Positions 1-12,900 of a stretch of 64,000 nucleotides of DNA are shown in pieces. The notes under the pieces were generated by a model. The model did no database searches, was not told the origin of the DNA, and worked only from the letters and a program-made list of their open reading frames with translations. This DNA comes from Rotaria macrura. Lineage: Eukaryota > Rotifera > Eurotatoria > Philodinida > Philodinidae. A program made the translations under genes and the position numbers. Numbering within the stretch: the stretch's first letter is position 1; each line of letters begins with the position of its first letter. Location of the stretch: NCBI GenBank assembly GCA_900239685.1, contig OENT01000515.1:40354-104353 (forward strand), written 5' to 3'.

Positions 1-26
1 GATTTAACATTACATTTGAGGTGAAA

Positions 27-140
27 CCAAGGGGGAAAAAGCGATACTTCAGGAGTGCGTACATCCAACTTACTTCCATCTTACTTCCTTGTACTTCAAA
101 AAATTTTGAAGTAGATGAAGTATCGCTTTTTCCCCCTTGG
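27..140. mobile_element. 114-bp MITE with 25-bp perfect terminal inverted repeats
   Basis: Positions 27-51 are exactly complementary to 116-140; the arms begin CCAAGGGGGAAAAAGCGAT and continue to a shared ACTTCA. The element is flanked directly on both sides by GTGAAA (21-26 and 141-146), a plausible 6-bp target-site duplication. A second short inverted pair (TACTTCA and TGAAGTA, around 92-113) lies inside the loop. It is too short to encode anything and is read as a non-autonomous DNA transposon. The superfamily is not assigned. Confidence 0.75.
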
Positions 141-146
141 GTGAAA

Positions 147-1408
147 CAGTGTTCTTGCCGTTGCTCTTGTTCGCAATTAGACACATTAATTCTGAAGAAC
201 AAAATCTATTGTCGAAATAATGAGATTTCTGAAGTACGATCATTTGAAATTCAATACTCTAAACTGTTCAAGTAGGTCTTGGATTTTTGGCTCAGAAGAA
301 TAGAAAACATGGGTATTTGAATTATGTTCAACTTAATACTTACACGTATTATGATAATAATAATCAAGTTTATCGATTTGAATAATATCGTTATACTGTT
401 GTGATTCTTTTTCGACCATAGAATTATCTTGATTATCACCTAGAATAATCAAAACGAATAAGCCATGAGTTTAAAAAACAAAGAAGCTTCATGCAACGAA
501 AACCACGTAAGTATGTCTATGAATGAACTGCAATATTATTGTGTCGTTACATTCTAAAATCTAGAAAATCGATATTTCCAGTTTTTCTCAGTCAATTGTT
601 CTGATTATTTTAGATTGAGCTCATCCAAGAAGTGCCACGTGTGTTGCTGTTTTGAATGTCAATTTTATCGATCTTTTAATCAATCATTTCTGTCTCGGGA
701 CACGAAAAATAAATGGCTCGATTAAACAATCCTTCTAAAACGAATCAACATAATTTTTGATTAAAGTCAATGATCCATGGCTGATAAAACAGTCAAGAAA
801 AAAGGTTGAAGAAATTTTGTTGCTTCTCTCTGAGAAGAGTCCGTTGAACTTCCTGAAAATTTTATCATTTTCCCCCTGTTTTAGTTTTACTAGAAACGAT
901 GTCACTCAGTGTTTGATTCTGATCCAGAAGATTTCGCCCATGTCGGACAATGGTCCCGCAAGCAGATTCTAAAATGCTTTTAAGATTATTCTGAGGGCGC
1001 GATCACACTCTGTCAGAGGACATACGACGCTTATACTTGAACGTTGCATATGAAAGTTGTCTACGCATACGACCAAACACATCTCAAGAAAGTCTCGTGT
1101 CGCAATTGATTTAATACTAATAGTCGGAAAGTCCGATCTATATTCAAATACGATACTGTATGCTTCAATTCATCGAAAACATGCTTTATTTTCTCGGAAC
1201 GAAACAAGAACTGTAGAATTGACTCATAACTAGGTGTATACTTGAGAAAAACTGATCTATTTCAACATGCACTCTATCAAGAAAGTATTATACAACTCGA
1301 GGCATGTTTACCGGATTCGATGATACCTTTATAGTTCATGAAAGAAAATGCATTCTTCCTCTAGTTACATTGAAGTTGGTGCTGCTATTTTCGTCAGACA
1401 AAACTTAC
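147..1408. other. Gene-free stretch downstream of the GT31 exon
   Basis: I see no supported gene here on either strand. On the minus strand this is where the remaining exons of the GT31-like gene (1409-1913) should lie, but reading all three minus frames I find no glycosyltransferase motif. It is therefore either a long first intron running off the window or decayed sequence. Confidence 0.5.
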
Positions 1409-1913
1409 CCAAAACAAAAGCTAGTTTAACATTATTTGTGTCTAATGAAGTTTTTTGAGCCCACGTCAACCTAATCGCTCGTCTTGCTCTCGAGTTTTCA
1501 ACAGCCGATTTCACTAAGATCAATAGATGTGGATGAATAGATGTTTTCGAACTTTGATTGTAACACAAATGTTCATTGCGAATAGTGAATTTATTTTCAT
1601 TAATATACTTTGGTAAGCCTAAAATATTTTCTGTGTTGTCTTCATTGACTTTTGCGACATCAATGTGAGTCATTGTTAAATGATATTCATTCTCAAATGA
1701 CCTTTCCGACCATAAATAATATTGCACACCGAATATTGCATTCAATAGATATAATATAACCAGATATAGAACACATTTCATGAAATGCTTAGAATGAAAA
1801 CGACATGAACGCAAAGGCCAACGATCAATAATTAAACGAGGCATTGATATTTGTGAAATCATTGATGAATACCTCATGAGAAGAAGACATTCGATTTTAT
1901 CTAAAAAAGTCAT
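1409..1913 (-). CDS. Beta-1,3-galactosyltransferase-like (GT31) type II membrane protein, first exon only
   Basis: The exon encodes about 168 residues from an ATG at 1913 down to a GT donor (G|GTAAGT at 1408). Residues about 44-67 form a hydrophobic segment after a basic stretch, as in a Golgi type II signal anchor. After a stem region comes LLILVKSA...NSRARRAIRLTWA...VKLAFVLG, which matches the start of the GT31 domain (established: the family has a conserved R-x-x-IR-x-TW block followed by a F-x-LG strand). The donor falls inside the last Gly codon (phase 1). No second exon with the DxD metal motif or later GT31 blocks is visible in the remaining 1.4 kb, so the gene is partial, has a very long intron, or is broken. 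The family call is fairly firm; the acceptor sugar is unknown. Confidence 0.65.
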
Positions 1914-4900
1914 TTCATTTAACGTTTATTATGAAAGTAATAGGCTGACACGATCGTATCGTTCTGTTCTCCATGTATAATTAATTTATTGATCTTTGCA
2001 TTTGTCATCAGAAGAAACTTGGTTTTTTCTTCTTTTGGGTTGATGAAGAAGAAATTCATCATCCGTCTATTGAGAAATCAGTAAATAGATCGCACGTGAA
2101 TTTTATATGAACATTAGAAGAGAACATTTATTTCATTTCGTCTGATGAAAATTTGAATTGATCAAAAACAGAAATCGAAACGCGATCCGATTACTTTTTT
2201 CGGTGTTGAGTCTCAATATTTGATCGGAATCAATAGGAAAAAAGAACGACATTCTATCGCCTATGAATCAAACGAAACATGAAATAATATGTTTGAGCGT
2301 ATCAAGACAAAACGAATTGTACCTTTTGCACATTCAAGAAATGTGAAAGTAAGTCGAATCAAAGTTATGGCTTATCTATCGGCACATGTTGATGATTGCA
2401 AACTGTTGTTTGGCATTTTCATCAGTGCCCAATGCTGTTTCATCCTGAGACACGTACTTTTCCAACAGACGAGATTCGAATATGATTATTATTCTCTGTT
2501 TTGGTAAGATCACTCTCAAGCAATTTAAATAGAATTCTTCATTTAAAGAGAAGATTTTCGAAAACGAAAACTCACGATTTCCTTTTCCGCTGCAGTCTGT
2601 ATTCGTTCAATGGTTATGAATGAGATAGATGTTGACTGATTCCATGAATCTAAAGCTCAAATAAAAATAACCATTTACCTTTAGAAATAAACGCTTCATA
2701 CAGATTTTGACATTAAGGCTTCGATTTCATTAAATAGATCAACAATGCTAAAACTGAAACTGAAGAAGATTTACAACTCTGATTTGATTAAATATTTGTT
2801 GTCGAAAAGTGGAAAAAAAGCAATTAACTAAATGTACGAAAATCGAATATGCCAAAAACGAGGTGAATCAAATCTAGTTGAACTGAATGATTAACGTTCT
2901 ATGATGATTAAAGTCGATCCTTCGCTGTCCTATTTTGATGTGACGATGAATTTGATTTTACTTCAAAATCAGATTCCACATCAACTCCTAATGAAATGAC
3001 AAATGAATCGTGATTCAGCAGACAGGATAAGATCAATAAAAGTTTCGAGGGAGAGGAGAATATATGTTGATTTGAATTTGATGACATTTGATTGTGCATT
3101 GGTGCTTCGAAGAGAACCAGTCCCACAGCAGCACGATACCTCTATTGACGAATGCACATAGATGCCGCTAAAAACCAATCATCAATTCTACTTTGAAAAG
3201 CAGTGTTCAGCAAGTAAATTGTTTAGTTCTCTAACATAACTCTTTCCTCATGTCCAATATAACTATCAGTTATTCTGCAATGGTCGAAGAATCATGACAA
3301 AAATAAACCAAATCTAACATCTTTTATCGGTGGGAGCGTGGATATTAGTGTTGAAACAACTTTAAACTTGTTCATAAAGGAATGCCTAGAATCTTTGAAC
3401 CTATTATTATGATAATCATTATCAATTCTTAGTTCCTGATCACTCCGGCTACTTTTTATTGATTTCTAGTTCCCGAAATCATGCTCTAGCTTTTAGAAGA
3501 AAACTCCTTCAGATCCTTATTTTCAGTGATACACGTATTAATACATATAATTAGACAACGTCTATCGTTGTTTCAATGCCAATTTTTAATTAATCTGAAT
3601 CACTGCTAATACTGCATTGCACGCATGGGAATTATTATGGAAAATGCGTCGTTGGCGTTGAGAGTCTGTGTAGTATAGGATCTACAATCTATTCACATGC
3701 AAACATTGTCATTCTGCCAACTTTTAGTACATAAGCATGTATTATAATGTCGAATGATTTTTTTCACAGCGAAGTGTCGAATAAAACTCTAGAGCAATGC
3801 ATTCTCTTTAGCATGCTTGTCAACGCGAGCATTCATAAAAATTCTACATTTATCAAAATAGTTGTTTTCACGATTGCCACAGCGCAAGAAGATTCTTGAA
3901 AGGCTGTGTAAAACATGTTCAGTGCCATAAGTATATTGATCACGCTAATCTATGAACTCATATAAATAATCTCGATTTGCGAAAGATTCACATTTATACA
4001 ACTTCGTCAAGCTACAATTATTAGTTGTCACGGAAACATGAAATTCATCGTGTGAATTGTTCTTGTATCTTGAATAACTAGAAGAAAAAATTTATTCAAA
4101 CAGAATATTTCTACTGACCATTGATGATTTCTTCTTTCATCTTAATAAATCGGTTGGTTTTGCACTCGATGGTTTTCTGGATAATTACTTTTATTGAGGC
4201 TCAAGTACCTTCTTGAAATGGCAAAAAGAAGAGATCTACAAAATTGGTTTATTATTCTTCTGATCAGTTAATATAGCTATCAGTTTTTCAGGTGAATGTT
4301 GCTAAGCACAACTGTTTATGGTTCAAAATGGTACGCATAAACGAAGCATTTTTACCCGATATGTTGAACACACGAATACTGCATTGAACACGAGGCTGCA
4401 TTTTCATGGTTTATGGCCTCATAAGTGCCAAGATGTTTTAAGCATGAGGCGGTATTATTCTGCTTGATATTTCAATGATATTCCGTCGATTTGTAAGTCT
4501 TAAAAGAATCCTTAACGGTTGAATAATCAAGATATCTGTACATTTGTGATCGATGAAGCAAAGTAAATGTTGGACGTCCTCTTCGTAGATCTCGTTGTCA
4601 AGGAGCTCACATAAAATCAACGTCTGAACATTAACGAATATATGAGAGTCATTATTGAACAAGCACTGACACGTCGACTTTTGTTTGATTTCGTTGACCA
4701 ATTAACGAAGCTCCTTGGAATCAGACGAGCAACAGAGTCGTTTCAATTCATGTAGTCCCGATAAAAAGAACTAAATGTGAAAAATGATGAATAAAAATAA
4801 ATCATTCAAACATCGAAGGATGCGCATAAACTAGTTAACCTTATTGACATCGAGTGCCTCGGATAGAGACCGAGCTGCATTAATATCTAGATTCAACATG

Positions 4901-7584
4901 TTAAGAGCGTCTACGAAAAGAAGATTTCTATTTTGAGGAAGAATAATAATTCTATTTAGAAAAGTGTATTAAGTAACTATCGTCTGTCGGAGTACTTCGG
5001 CTAAACGTTTGTCACCCACAGAACTGATTCGATTGAAGAAAAAGATTGAAATCGACAAGTGTCTATAACCTACTGTTATGCAAGCCGAGATCTATTCTTG
5101 ATTGTCAGATAGCAGACAACTGTATATTGATTTAGAAGAATTCTTCCTTCGGCATAAGAACGGGAAAAGTTATCTTCCTTGTTTTCCAATCTTTCTGGCT
5201 TCTGAGAAACTATCGAATACAGAGCGCATGCGCAAATCTATTCATCTAATATAAAGTTCTATTGAGACTTGTTATAAAGATAATTTTTCATCAACTTCTA
5301 TGATTTCGAGCCAATGAAGATGATCAGGTTGCAATCAATTTAAAAAACATGTATAGTTTTGATTCTCTGACAGCATTTCGAACACTCCAATCATAATTAT
5401 ATTTTGACATTTTTAGGGGAAGACACCCACAGAGAAGCACCTTTATTTCGTGTGTCGGCCGATTGAGACAATGATGCAGAAACTTGTCCTACATAAGATC
5501 AATAAAAGGAATTTTCACATACGTGTAAACATACGGACATCAACTAAATCACGTTGCATATTTGCATTCCAAACGGTTCCCAATATCAACTCTGCTTTGA
5601 CAATGAAAGGAGGTCTGTTTTTTAATATTATCAACAAAGCTTTTTAATTTGAATGCCCAACCCTCTTATATTTCAGACGAAATACCTCTTCAGCTATATG
5701 TGTATATTACTGAATAAAAAAAATCAAAGTATCATCAAATCAAGCATGTTGCTTCTCCAACTCAATTTGGTTTCGTGTCGTCCTAATATCAGACACAAAC
5801 ACGTACGACCTCTATATCAATAGAACACTTGCCACTTCGTTGTCCAGAATAGAAATGAATGCTGGGAAAACAAGTAATTAACAAGGTTTAATATTGACCA
5901 TCGGCGCAATTCAGAACTGAACAAGAACCACGGTGATTTAAACTCACGTACGTGCAATATCGATCTAATTTGAGCACGATCGAAAATAAGTATTGTAGAA
6001 GCAGATGATCTACGATTCTACTCACGCGACTTGAAAGTGAGAGAAATTCAGACCCTCGTCAATGAAGTTCGAATATCGACTTCGTACTTTTTCAATTGAT
6101 AAAAAAGAAAACTAAAAATAGATTTTATTCTGATTTATGTGGTGACCCAGTGATATAATAAAACATAATAAGAACTTAATGTTCTCTGCTACACTTGTTT
6201 CTTCACATGATTGACGCAATACAGGAATACGTCGAAGAAAATAGCATACAAAACCATATTTCGTCGGAAAAATGCACCTCGATGGAGTGCGTTCACTCTC
6301 GGAGGGTGCATTTGTGCCTGTGAGTGTCCTCTATGTATCCTCCGATATTTGAAGTCCCACCTTTACACTCACAGGTAATACGAAAATGAAGATGTCTTTA
6401 GAAGCTCTTTTGATTTTTTCAAGATTCTTTCGGAATTTGTAAGGCATTCACATATGACGTCAAAGAAAATAGTAAGTGTGAGTTTTAATTCAAAGTTGTA
6501 GCTGGCGCCCCTAACTTTTTTATAATTGATCACTGTATCGGAACTCCTCATTCGCCCTGCCATCCTGTTGAAGACATCATTAATGAGTTTTTAACGTAAA
6601 CTACTGGATTGTTTCAAATATTAATTGATTCCCCTCACCCCATCAGCATTCGGAAATTTCATATTATTTGCTCAACAACTCAAGAAATTTTTTCGGAAGA
6701 ATCTCTCATATTTCGCTACTTTTTGCTATTTAGGAGCATCGATAATTGATAGATGATTGAGTTTTTGTGGTATATGCGAGTTTCTTATTTCAGTCAGAAC
6801 GACACTAAGCTCAGAAGCCTTTTTGAGAGCGTCTGTTCACTAAAATAAATCGAACGTTGTAAAAACTGCTCTCCTGTCTTAGTGCGTGAGACGTTGTGTT
6901 TTTCACTGTACGAGTTTTTTAATGAAGATAAGAACATTAAAAGCTAAGTAGCACTAGAAAACGTTTGCTCGACAACGAAATAAAGGACGAAACACTCGTG
7001 CCAAATTTTGAAAAAGGAGCATGATCTCGCACAAAACACGACGAATCATACTAAAAATCGTTGGTGAATTGTTATTCTTTATTTGCGTCGAAGTTACGTC
7101 GAAAGCAAAAATCTTTCTCTGTCACTTGTTTATTATGAAGGCCTTACCATTTTCATCAGTCAACATTTAATCTGACACTTAAGATATGTAATCATACTAA
7201 AATGTATTACTTGGTGAACTCTGGGTATGGTCGATGTCTTTTTCAATCAAAATCAACGGCTCGAGCGGTTTCAAAAAACTGCCTGTGTTGAAAAAATCTG
7301 ATGACATTGATTGATTGTAAATTATTTCAGGCTTCGATTGTTAATTATTTTCCAATGGTCTATTTCATATAGAGAAGGGCTATTTTTTCCAGTCACCATA
7401 CTTATCAAGTAGCATGAATCGAAAATTGATTCACCGGGCCCAAGACTGACAGAACTTACAGATGCAAATGTATGAATCATGAAAAAAGTCAGCTGTTTCT
7501 GATACATTCCCTGCGATTTCCGGAAGAGATGACCGTATAAGTTCAAGAGAGATGATAAGGGCAGAGGGTGAATAAGAGAAAGCG
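1914..7584. other. 5.7-kb stretch without a recognisable gene
   Basis: AT-rich sequence upstream of the GT31 exon. Open frames here are short, often begin with TTG rather than ATG, and show no family motif. The only structure I noted is an inverted pair CCTGTGAGTGT/ACACTCACAGG around 6316-6374, next to a GAGTG/CACTC cluster at about 6280-6300. Confidence 0.5.
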
Positions 7585-7860
7585 GGGTGTCAATGATACG
7601 AAAGCGAAAATTTTCCAACAACAATGACTAGAAAACGAATCCAAAGTCAACGCGAAAGACAGATGAGAATTAGTGCCAGAGCCAGGGTTTATTTCGGGCA
7701 GGGAGCTCTAAACTTTCAAACCAATAGTATGCATTGTTGAAAAATCTCGTCAGGGGAGGATGGGGGGGGGGGGGGGCTTAAAATATCTTCCTGAGGACCA
7801 AAAGCTTGGCTGTCATCTAGTTACTAGATGACACGGGTCAGAAATTTAGTGATAGAGCGA
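7585..7860 (+). repeat. Diverged dispersed repeat, partner of 33560-33800 (opposite strand)
   Basis: Shared blocks with the reverse complement of about 33560-33800 include ATCCAAAGTCAACGC (near 7640), TTGAAAAATCTCGTCA (near 7738), a CTTAAA-ATAT-CTTC block (near 7777) and CTAGTTACT-GAT (near 7818), in the same order. The 33.8-kb partner overlaps the end of the broken possible BED-finger ORF, so both are likely relics of one transposon family. A G15 run at 7762-7776 interrupts this copy. Confidence 0.55.
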
Positions 7861-8982
7861 ACAAAGTTCCTTAATGAAAACTCAGCCTGCTCCCTTCAGT
7901 CGGTCTGCCATTAGAAGTAGCTACTCCACGTGCTCCTTTAGTGGATCCACCCATGCTATGTACGATAAAAATAGTTATTTGTCCTAAAGCCTTGCTTTAG
8001 ACCGACAGAGGCATGTTAATTACCGTTTCTAGGCCCTATCCTTTGAGCCTAGGGAATACCAAACAAGGTCAAATCTTGAGAAAATGTAGGGAATACATCT
8101 ATTACTAGTGACCTTAGCGAGCTCCCTATCAAATGGAGCCCCCAATTCGCCACACGTCTAACAATATTTTAAGAGTTTCCTTAGGATACAATAACTCATA
8201 CAGCTAGAGAGGTGTTGCTTACAGAAAGATTCAACGTGGGTAACTGTTGATTTTCGACTGGCTTCAAAGACAACGGGGATGTCAATCACTGTCAGTAGAC
8301 TTCAAAATAATACTCGTCATGGATCTGTCAATTATTTGCATGATTGAGTAACTATAATATCCACTTTAACCATATAGCTGTTTGGAAAATGAACAAAAGA
8401 AACGGACTCCTAAAGTTCGTTGATGATGTCGATTTTAATTACATCAAAATAAAACATAAAAACTGAGTTCTTTCGATTTGTCACTTCTACGAGCGATTGT
8501 TAAGAATAGAAAGCGTCTCTTCTTGTATCTTCGAACAAATTATTGGGGCTAACCGCGATACTTGAGCCTCCAATTTCATGCCGTACTTTGCAAGAATTGA
8601 TTTTCGAGACTATCTCGATACAAAGTAATGATTTCCAATGGTTACATCCAATGACGGCAAAAATCTTGAAAAAAAGACTACACAAATGTTGTCCTTTAGC
8701 CCGTATTCGTGGATATTCTCACTATCAAACTGTTTCCTGTTGTATCCGAGTTCTTCTCATTTTCATTAAACAATAGATTGTTATCATGCAATTCTCTTTT
8801 CTTAGATTATAGTGAAAACTATTGATATCGGAAACATTTATCATACGAATCCATCTCCCTGATGTTAAATCATTTCGTGATTGGATTAATATCGAATTAA
8901 GGATATTTTTCTATCAGGTCTAAGTTCATAAAACTTTATTGATGTCTTAAAATTCATCGCGAAAAACCAATCAAGTGATTTT
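7861..8982. other. Gene-free stretch downstream of GPCR
   Basis: No supported coding region. Around 8045-8095 there is a short direct repetition of TAGGGAATAC. The open frames at 8500-8776 show no family signature. Confidence 0.45.
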
Positions 8983-9948
8983 TCACGTTACAGGAACAAT
9001 CTGTGGTGGATTAGTGAATAGACGAGCAGCTAATTGTGTAGTACGTTGAAACTTAATACGAAACATAGTTTTGACATTTCGACGAAACGTTGGTGAGGCG
9101 ATAAGATAAACATAAAACATAATTGCATGTGTCAGAAAACCAATCAAGACGCAAACTGTATTGCCTAGCGTCTCTACTGCTAAACGCCATGGACTTTTGC
9201 TCATTGCCATGGTAGAAATCGTGTAGAGAGAATAGACAGCACTTGGTAAGCTGGTAAAAATGACGACAATAATTTGTGCAACTATCATGCGTGTTACTTG
9301 ATCTTGTAGACGAATACCGCCTTGTATATATGTTATAGGTAATTGACCGAGAGTGTGCCAAATGAGAGAGCAAAGAATTGAAAGTACTGTTATCGGAATG
9401 ATACTGTAGACAAACAAACTAACGAAAGGCATTAACTCAATCATAACCGGGTTGACTAATCGGCAAGAACTAGCCGTTGGTGCAATAAAGAATACAGCAT
9501 ACATGGAGAAAAATCCTAACCAGAATATAGCTGCAAGTACGATAGCCCGACGAGCTTGTCTCAATGTAATCTGTGTACGATATTGAGTTCGTATTAAAAT
9601 GTATCGATCTAAAGCTGCTAAGCTGACACATGTTAGTGAAAAGGCACCACTCGCTGGACCCACCATCCAACGAAATTTACAAATAAATAATGAAGCAAAT
9701 AGAGGATCATAACCAGTTAAACCAAAAATAACTCGTAAAAGGGTTGCCGTTGACATTACAGATTGACTGCCAATAAATGAAGCGAGAAGAAATAACGAAC
9801 TTGCTAATGTATTTAGGCTTTCAAGATGAATAAACGAGACTATGTCAAGTATATTGCCGAAACTGCCAATAAGAAATATGATCAAACTTGCCCAACCATA
9901 CAAGTTCTGTGAGATCAGTAGAAGTGTAGACGTATTGTCAGCTGCCAT
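8983..9948 (-). CDS. Rhodopsin-like (class A) G-protein-coupled receptor, orphan
   Basis: A single uninterrupted frame of 321 residues from ATG at 9948 encodes seven hydrophobic segments. TM1 carries the GN motif (IGSFGN). A Cys before TM3 (FICKFRW) and one in the second extracellular loop (TASSCRL) can form the usual disulfide. TM3 ends in SLAALDRYILIRTQ, an intact DRY motif. TM6 retains its Pro (FTSLPSAVY). TM7 reads HAIMFYVYLIASPTFRR, so the Tyr and the FRR helix-8 start are present but Asn and Pro of NPxxY are not, and no Asp is evident at the usual TM2 position. These changes are common in the divergent peptide-receptor-like GPCRs of rotifers (family knowledge). It should act at the plasma membrane; the ligand cannot be inferred. 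The tail is short (about 35 residues). The gene stands alone, with kilobases of gene-free DNA on both sides. Confidence 0.88.
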   Translation of the reverse strand: MAADNTSTLLLISQNLYGWASLIIFLIGSFGNILDIVSFIHLESLNTLASSLFLLASFIGSQSVMSTATLLRVIFGLTGYDPLFASLFICKFRWMVGPASGAFSLTCVSLAALDRYILIRTQYRTQITLRQARRAIVLAAIFWLGFFSMYAVFFIAPTASSCRLVNPVMIELMPFVSLFVYSIIPITVLSILCSLIWHTLGQLPITYIQGGIRLQDQVTRMIVAQIIVVIFTSLPSAVYSLYTISTMAMSKSPWRLAVETLGNTVCVLIGFLTHAIMFYVYLIASPTFRRNVKTMFRIKFQRTTQLAARLFTNPPQIVPVT

Positions 9949-12900
9949 CGTTAAGCTTTAAACTCAAAAAATGCTACAACCATTAGAGAAAGAAAAATAA
10001 ATGAGAGTAGCTCGTCATTTAATTCCGGCGTATGAGGAAAAACGTTAATGAGACTTATCAAAAGTTCAATTTTTGTATAAGGCAGGACAAATAGTAGCAT
10101 AAATAAGTACGACATGAACGAAGAATGACTCAGTTTTCAGAAGGTAAAAGTCTCATAGATTCAGTAGGGGGAAAATTGTGTTAATAAGAACAGAAAGATA
10201 TTGTCATTTTATAAAGAACGCATTTATCTTTTAAGATTTCAAAAGAAACTTCAATCCGAATTTATTTGAAGCGAGTCACGTCATGCTTGAAATAAAACTC
10301 CTGAAGTTATTTACTTCGTCTATAGTAAAATAAATCTATTTCGAAAACGAAAATAATATTTTTGTAATAAAAACAAAATGCATGTTGAGTTCAGAATGAC
10401 GATGAATTCAAGATGTTACATAAGATAATTAACTTGACACAAATCTTATTTAGAACTAAAATATTTCAATCTTCTAACAATTGAATAAAAAGCAGCTTTC
10501 GGAAAGCTAATCTTCAATATAATCCACAATTATTGTTTGTATAGTCGTTTACTTCGAAGAAACTTACCTCGAATTTTATTTACATAAAAGTCTGTTGCAC
10601 AAGAGGTGAAATGCTCATTTAATAGTAATTATAGATCAAGTAAATTGATAGTCTGATAAATCATTTTTTCTATGCAAATAAATATCGGTCAACAAGAGAA
10701 TTTCGAGAGGCACTGTGTGCCTAAGATCCTGCGTGTATTTTTTGCATTTTAGAGCACGCTTCAAATACTAGGAGTTATTCTAATTAAAACGTTTAGTATA
10801 ACTATATTTTGTTCATTTTTCTCTTGTTCATAAATGTATAAGTTATCTGAATTTATAAAAATGTGCCTATTGTTTTAAAGCAATTCCATCAAATACAATT
10901 TTCTCGATCATTTGAGTTTCAGATGAATTAATTAATGTAACGCGTCGTATTCAGTCTGTGAAGCGGCACTTCATGAAGATGTGTGGGAGAATCATTTTCA
11001 TGCAAAGAATTCTGTAAACATCTTGTCAAAATTGAAAAACAATAATCCATCATGAAGACATTTCATATCTATACGGTATGACACTTCGACAGCTACTTAT
11101 TTTCAAAATACTTTATACATAATCAAAGAGAAATGTCAACCGAGAAGAAATTCAAAAAACATTCAACTTGTTTACAATATATATTTTATATCGTTTCATC
11201 AATTTTACAGAATTCAAATTATAGAGTCAATTCAAAATAGATTAAAGTTTAATAGCTTCAGGGCAAATCACAGGAGCAAGAAATTGTGAAATATAACAAA
11301 AATGATCTCATTTACCGTAGTGTGTATCGATAATGAGCAATGTCATCACCTGCATGCACTACAATTAGTACGAACGATGAACTTCAGATATTCATCTCGA
11401 ATTGATTCGTCTTTCATGTTTCAACTAAAGTAGATTCATTTTTCACACGGCTTTACCTTCGGTCGTCCATGAATGGAGTTGATTCGTACAAACATTATTT
11501 GTCATGTTTTTATGAAGAGATGTTAGTTTTACATTTTGACTTCTCCGATGTGAAAGCAAAATGAACTTTACTTATTAATCTTTCATAGTCTGTAGAAAAG
11601 AGAGCACTAAGAAACTAAATGACAGAATTATTCTATTTGACGAATCATTTTCTCTTTAGCATAGTGTGCAGCCAACATGACTATTATCATAGATTATTGT
11701 GAAGTAAACATCGTTCATAACTAATGTTGACTTTCTTCCAAGAGAGACGTTTTCTTGAAAAGGAGCAGACTTGATAAAAACTGTTGGATTCTATATTTGT
11801 CATCTGACTTCACCCACCTGCATGCTGTGAATGCTTAGTCCCATTTCCACTTACATCCTCAAAAGAAAAAAAGATTATTCATTTGCTGTGAAACCTTCAC
11901 GAGATAAAAATTCGATAAATTAGACTTTTCTCATACGTACATCATCTTGACGAATATAAACTATAATCTTCACTTTTTCCATAGATGTCGTTTATGATAT
12001 TCTCATCGACGAATATATATATATTACTTACTTTTCTCTGAGATTTGAGTCTCTACTACGAATAATATTCATGGTTTTCGGAAAGCAGTTGAAAACACAA
12101 ACATCATGAAGCCAGTAATCGTTTCGTTCCTCATTCATATAACGATAAACTGAATAGAAGCATATCTGTCGAAGATGAATATGAAAACAACGAAAATTAT
12201 CATTGCTATAGAATGAACATCAGGAATTGTTGTTTTCTCGGTTCATTCTTTACTAAGACACAATGTGAACGAAATATCCTAGCATGGCAATTAAACTTAC
12301 AACTCGATACTTTCTTGTTAAACATGAACGATATTTTTGCAATGTCCCTTCACAGATTGACATAATTAGTAATATCAAGTTTGACCGAAAGAATTCTATG
12401 AAAGAGTCTGTTTTGTTTCATAATAACAGTCATATTCTGTGACTAATACTTGTCACTGTTGACTGAACTCCTCGTAATGGCTCTTATCGAATATTTAGAA
12501 GCATACAAGATAGAATAAACAACATATTTGTAGGATTTACTGTAAAGCATCAAAAAACTTCTTGGACAAAATATTTGACAAGAAATACTTTTTCTGGATC
12601 TTAGAAGAAACTGCGACGACGCTCAAAATCTGTAGAATCTGTGTACTACATATTAGTAAATATAGTACAACTATTCCAAACTGAAATGAGTCAAAAGCAA
12701 AGGGTAAAAAATATAGGTACCAAAATGTGAAAACAAAATGATGATCTCTGTCCGATCGATTGACAGAAACTTACGAACATCAACATGGAAACAGCCGTAA
12801 TGAGAACGAAAAACACGAAAATTTAAGAAGCATATTAGATGTGAGACGAATCATTTCTGCAATATTTTACAAGAAATCGGGACAAAGAATAGGAAAGCTA

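Noticed and set aside
4438-4701. 87-codon minus-strand frame with somewhat helical, protein-like composition
   Set aside because: It opens with TTG, has no domain signature and no plausible exon partners.
6268-6375. Inverted pair near 6316-6374 as a possible MITE or RNA hairpin
   Set aside because: Only 11 bp of pairing with a long loop and no target duplication; noted in the interval entry only.
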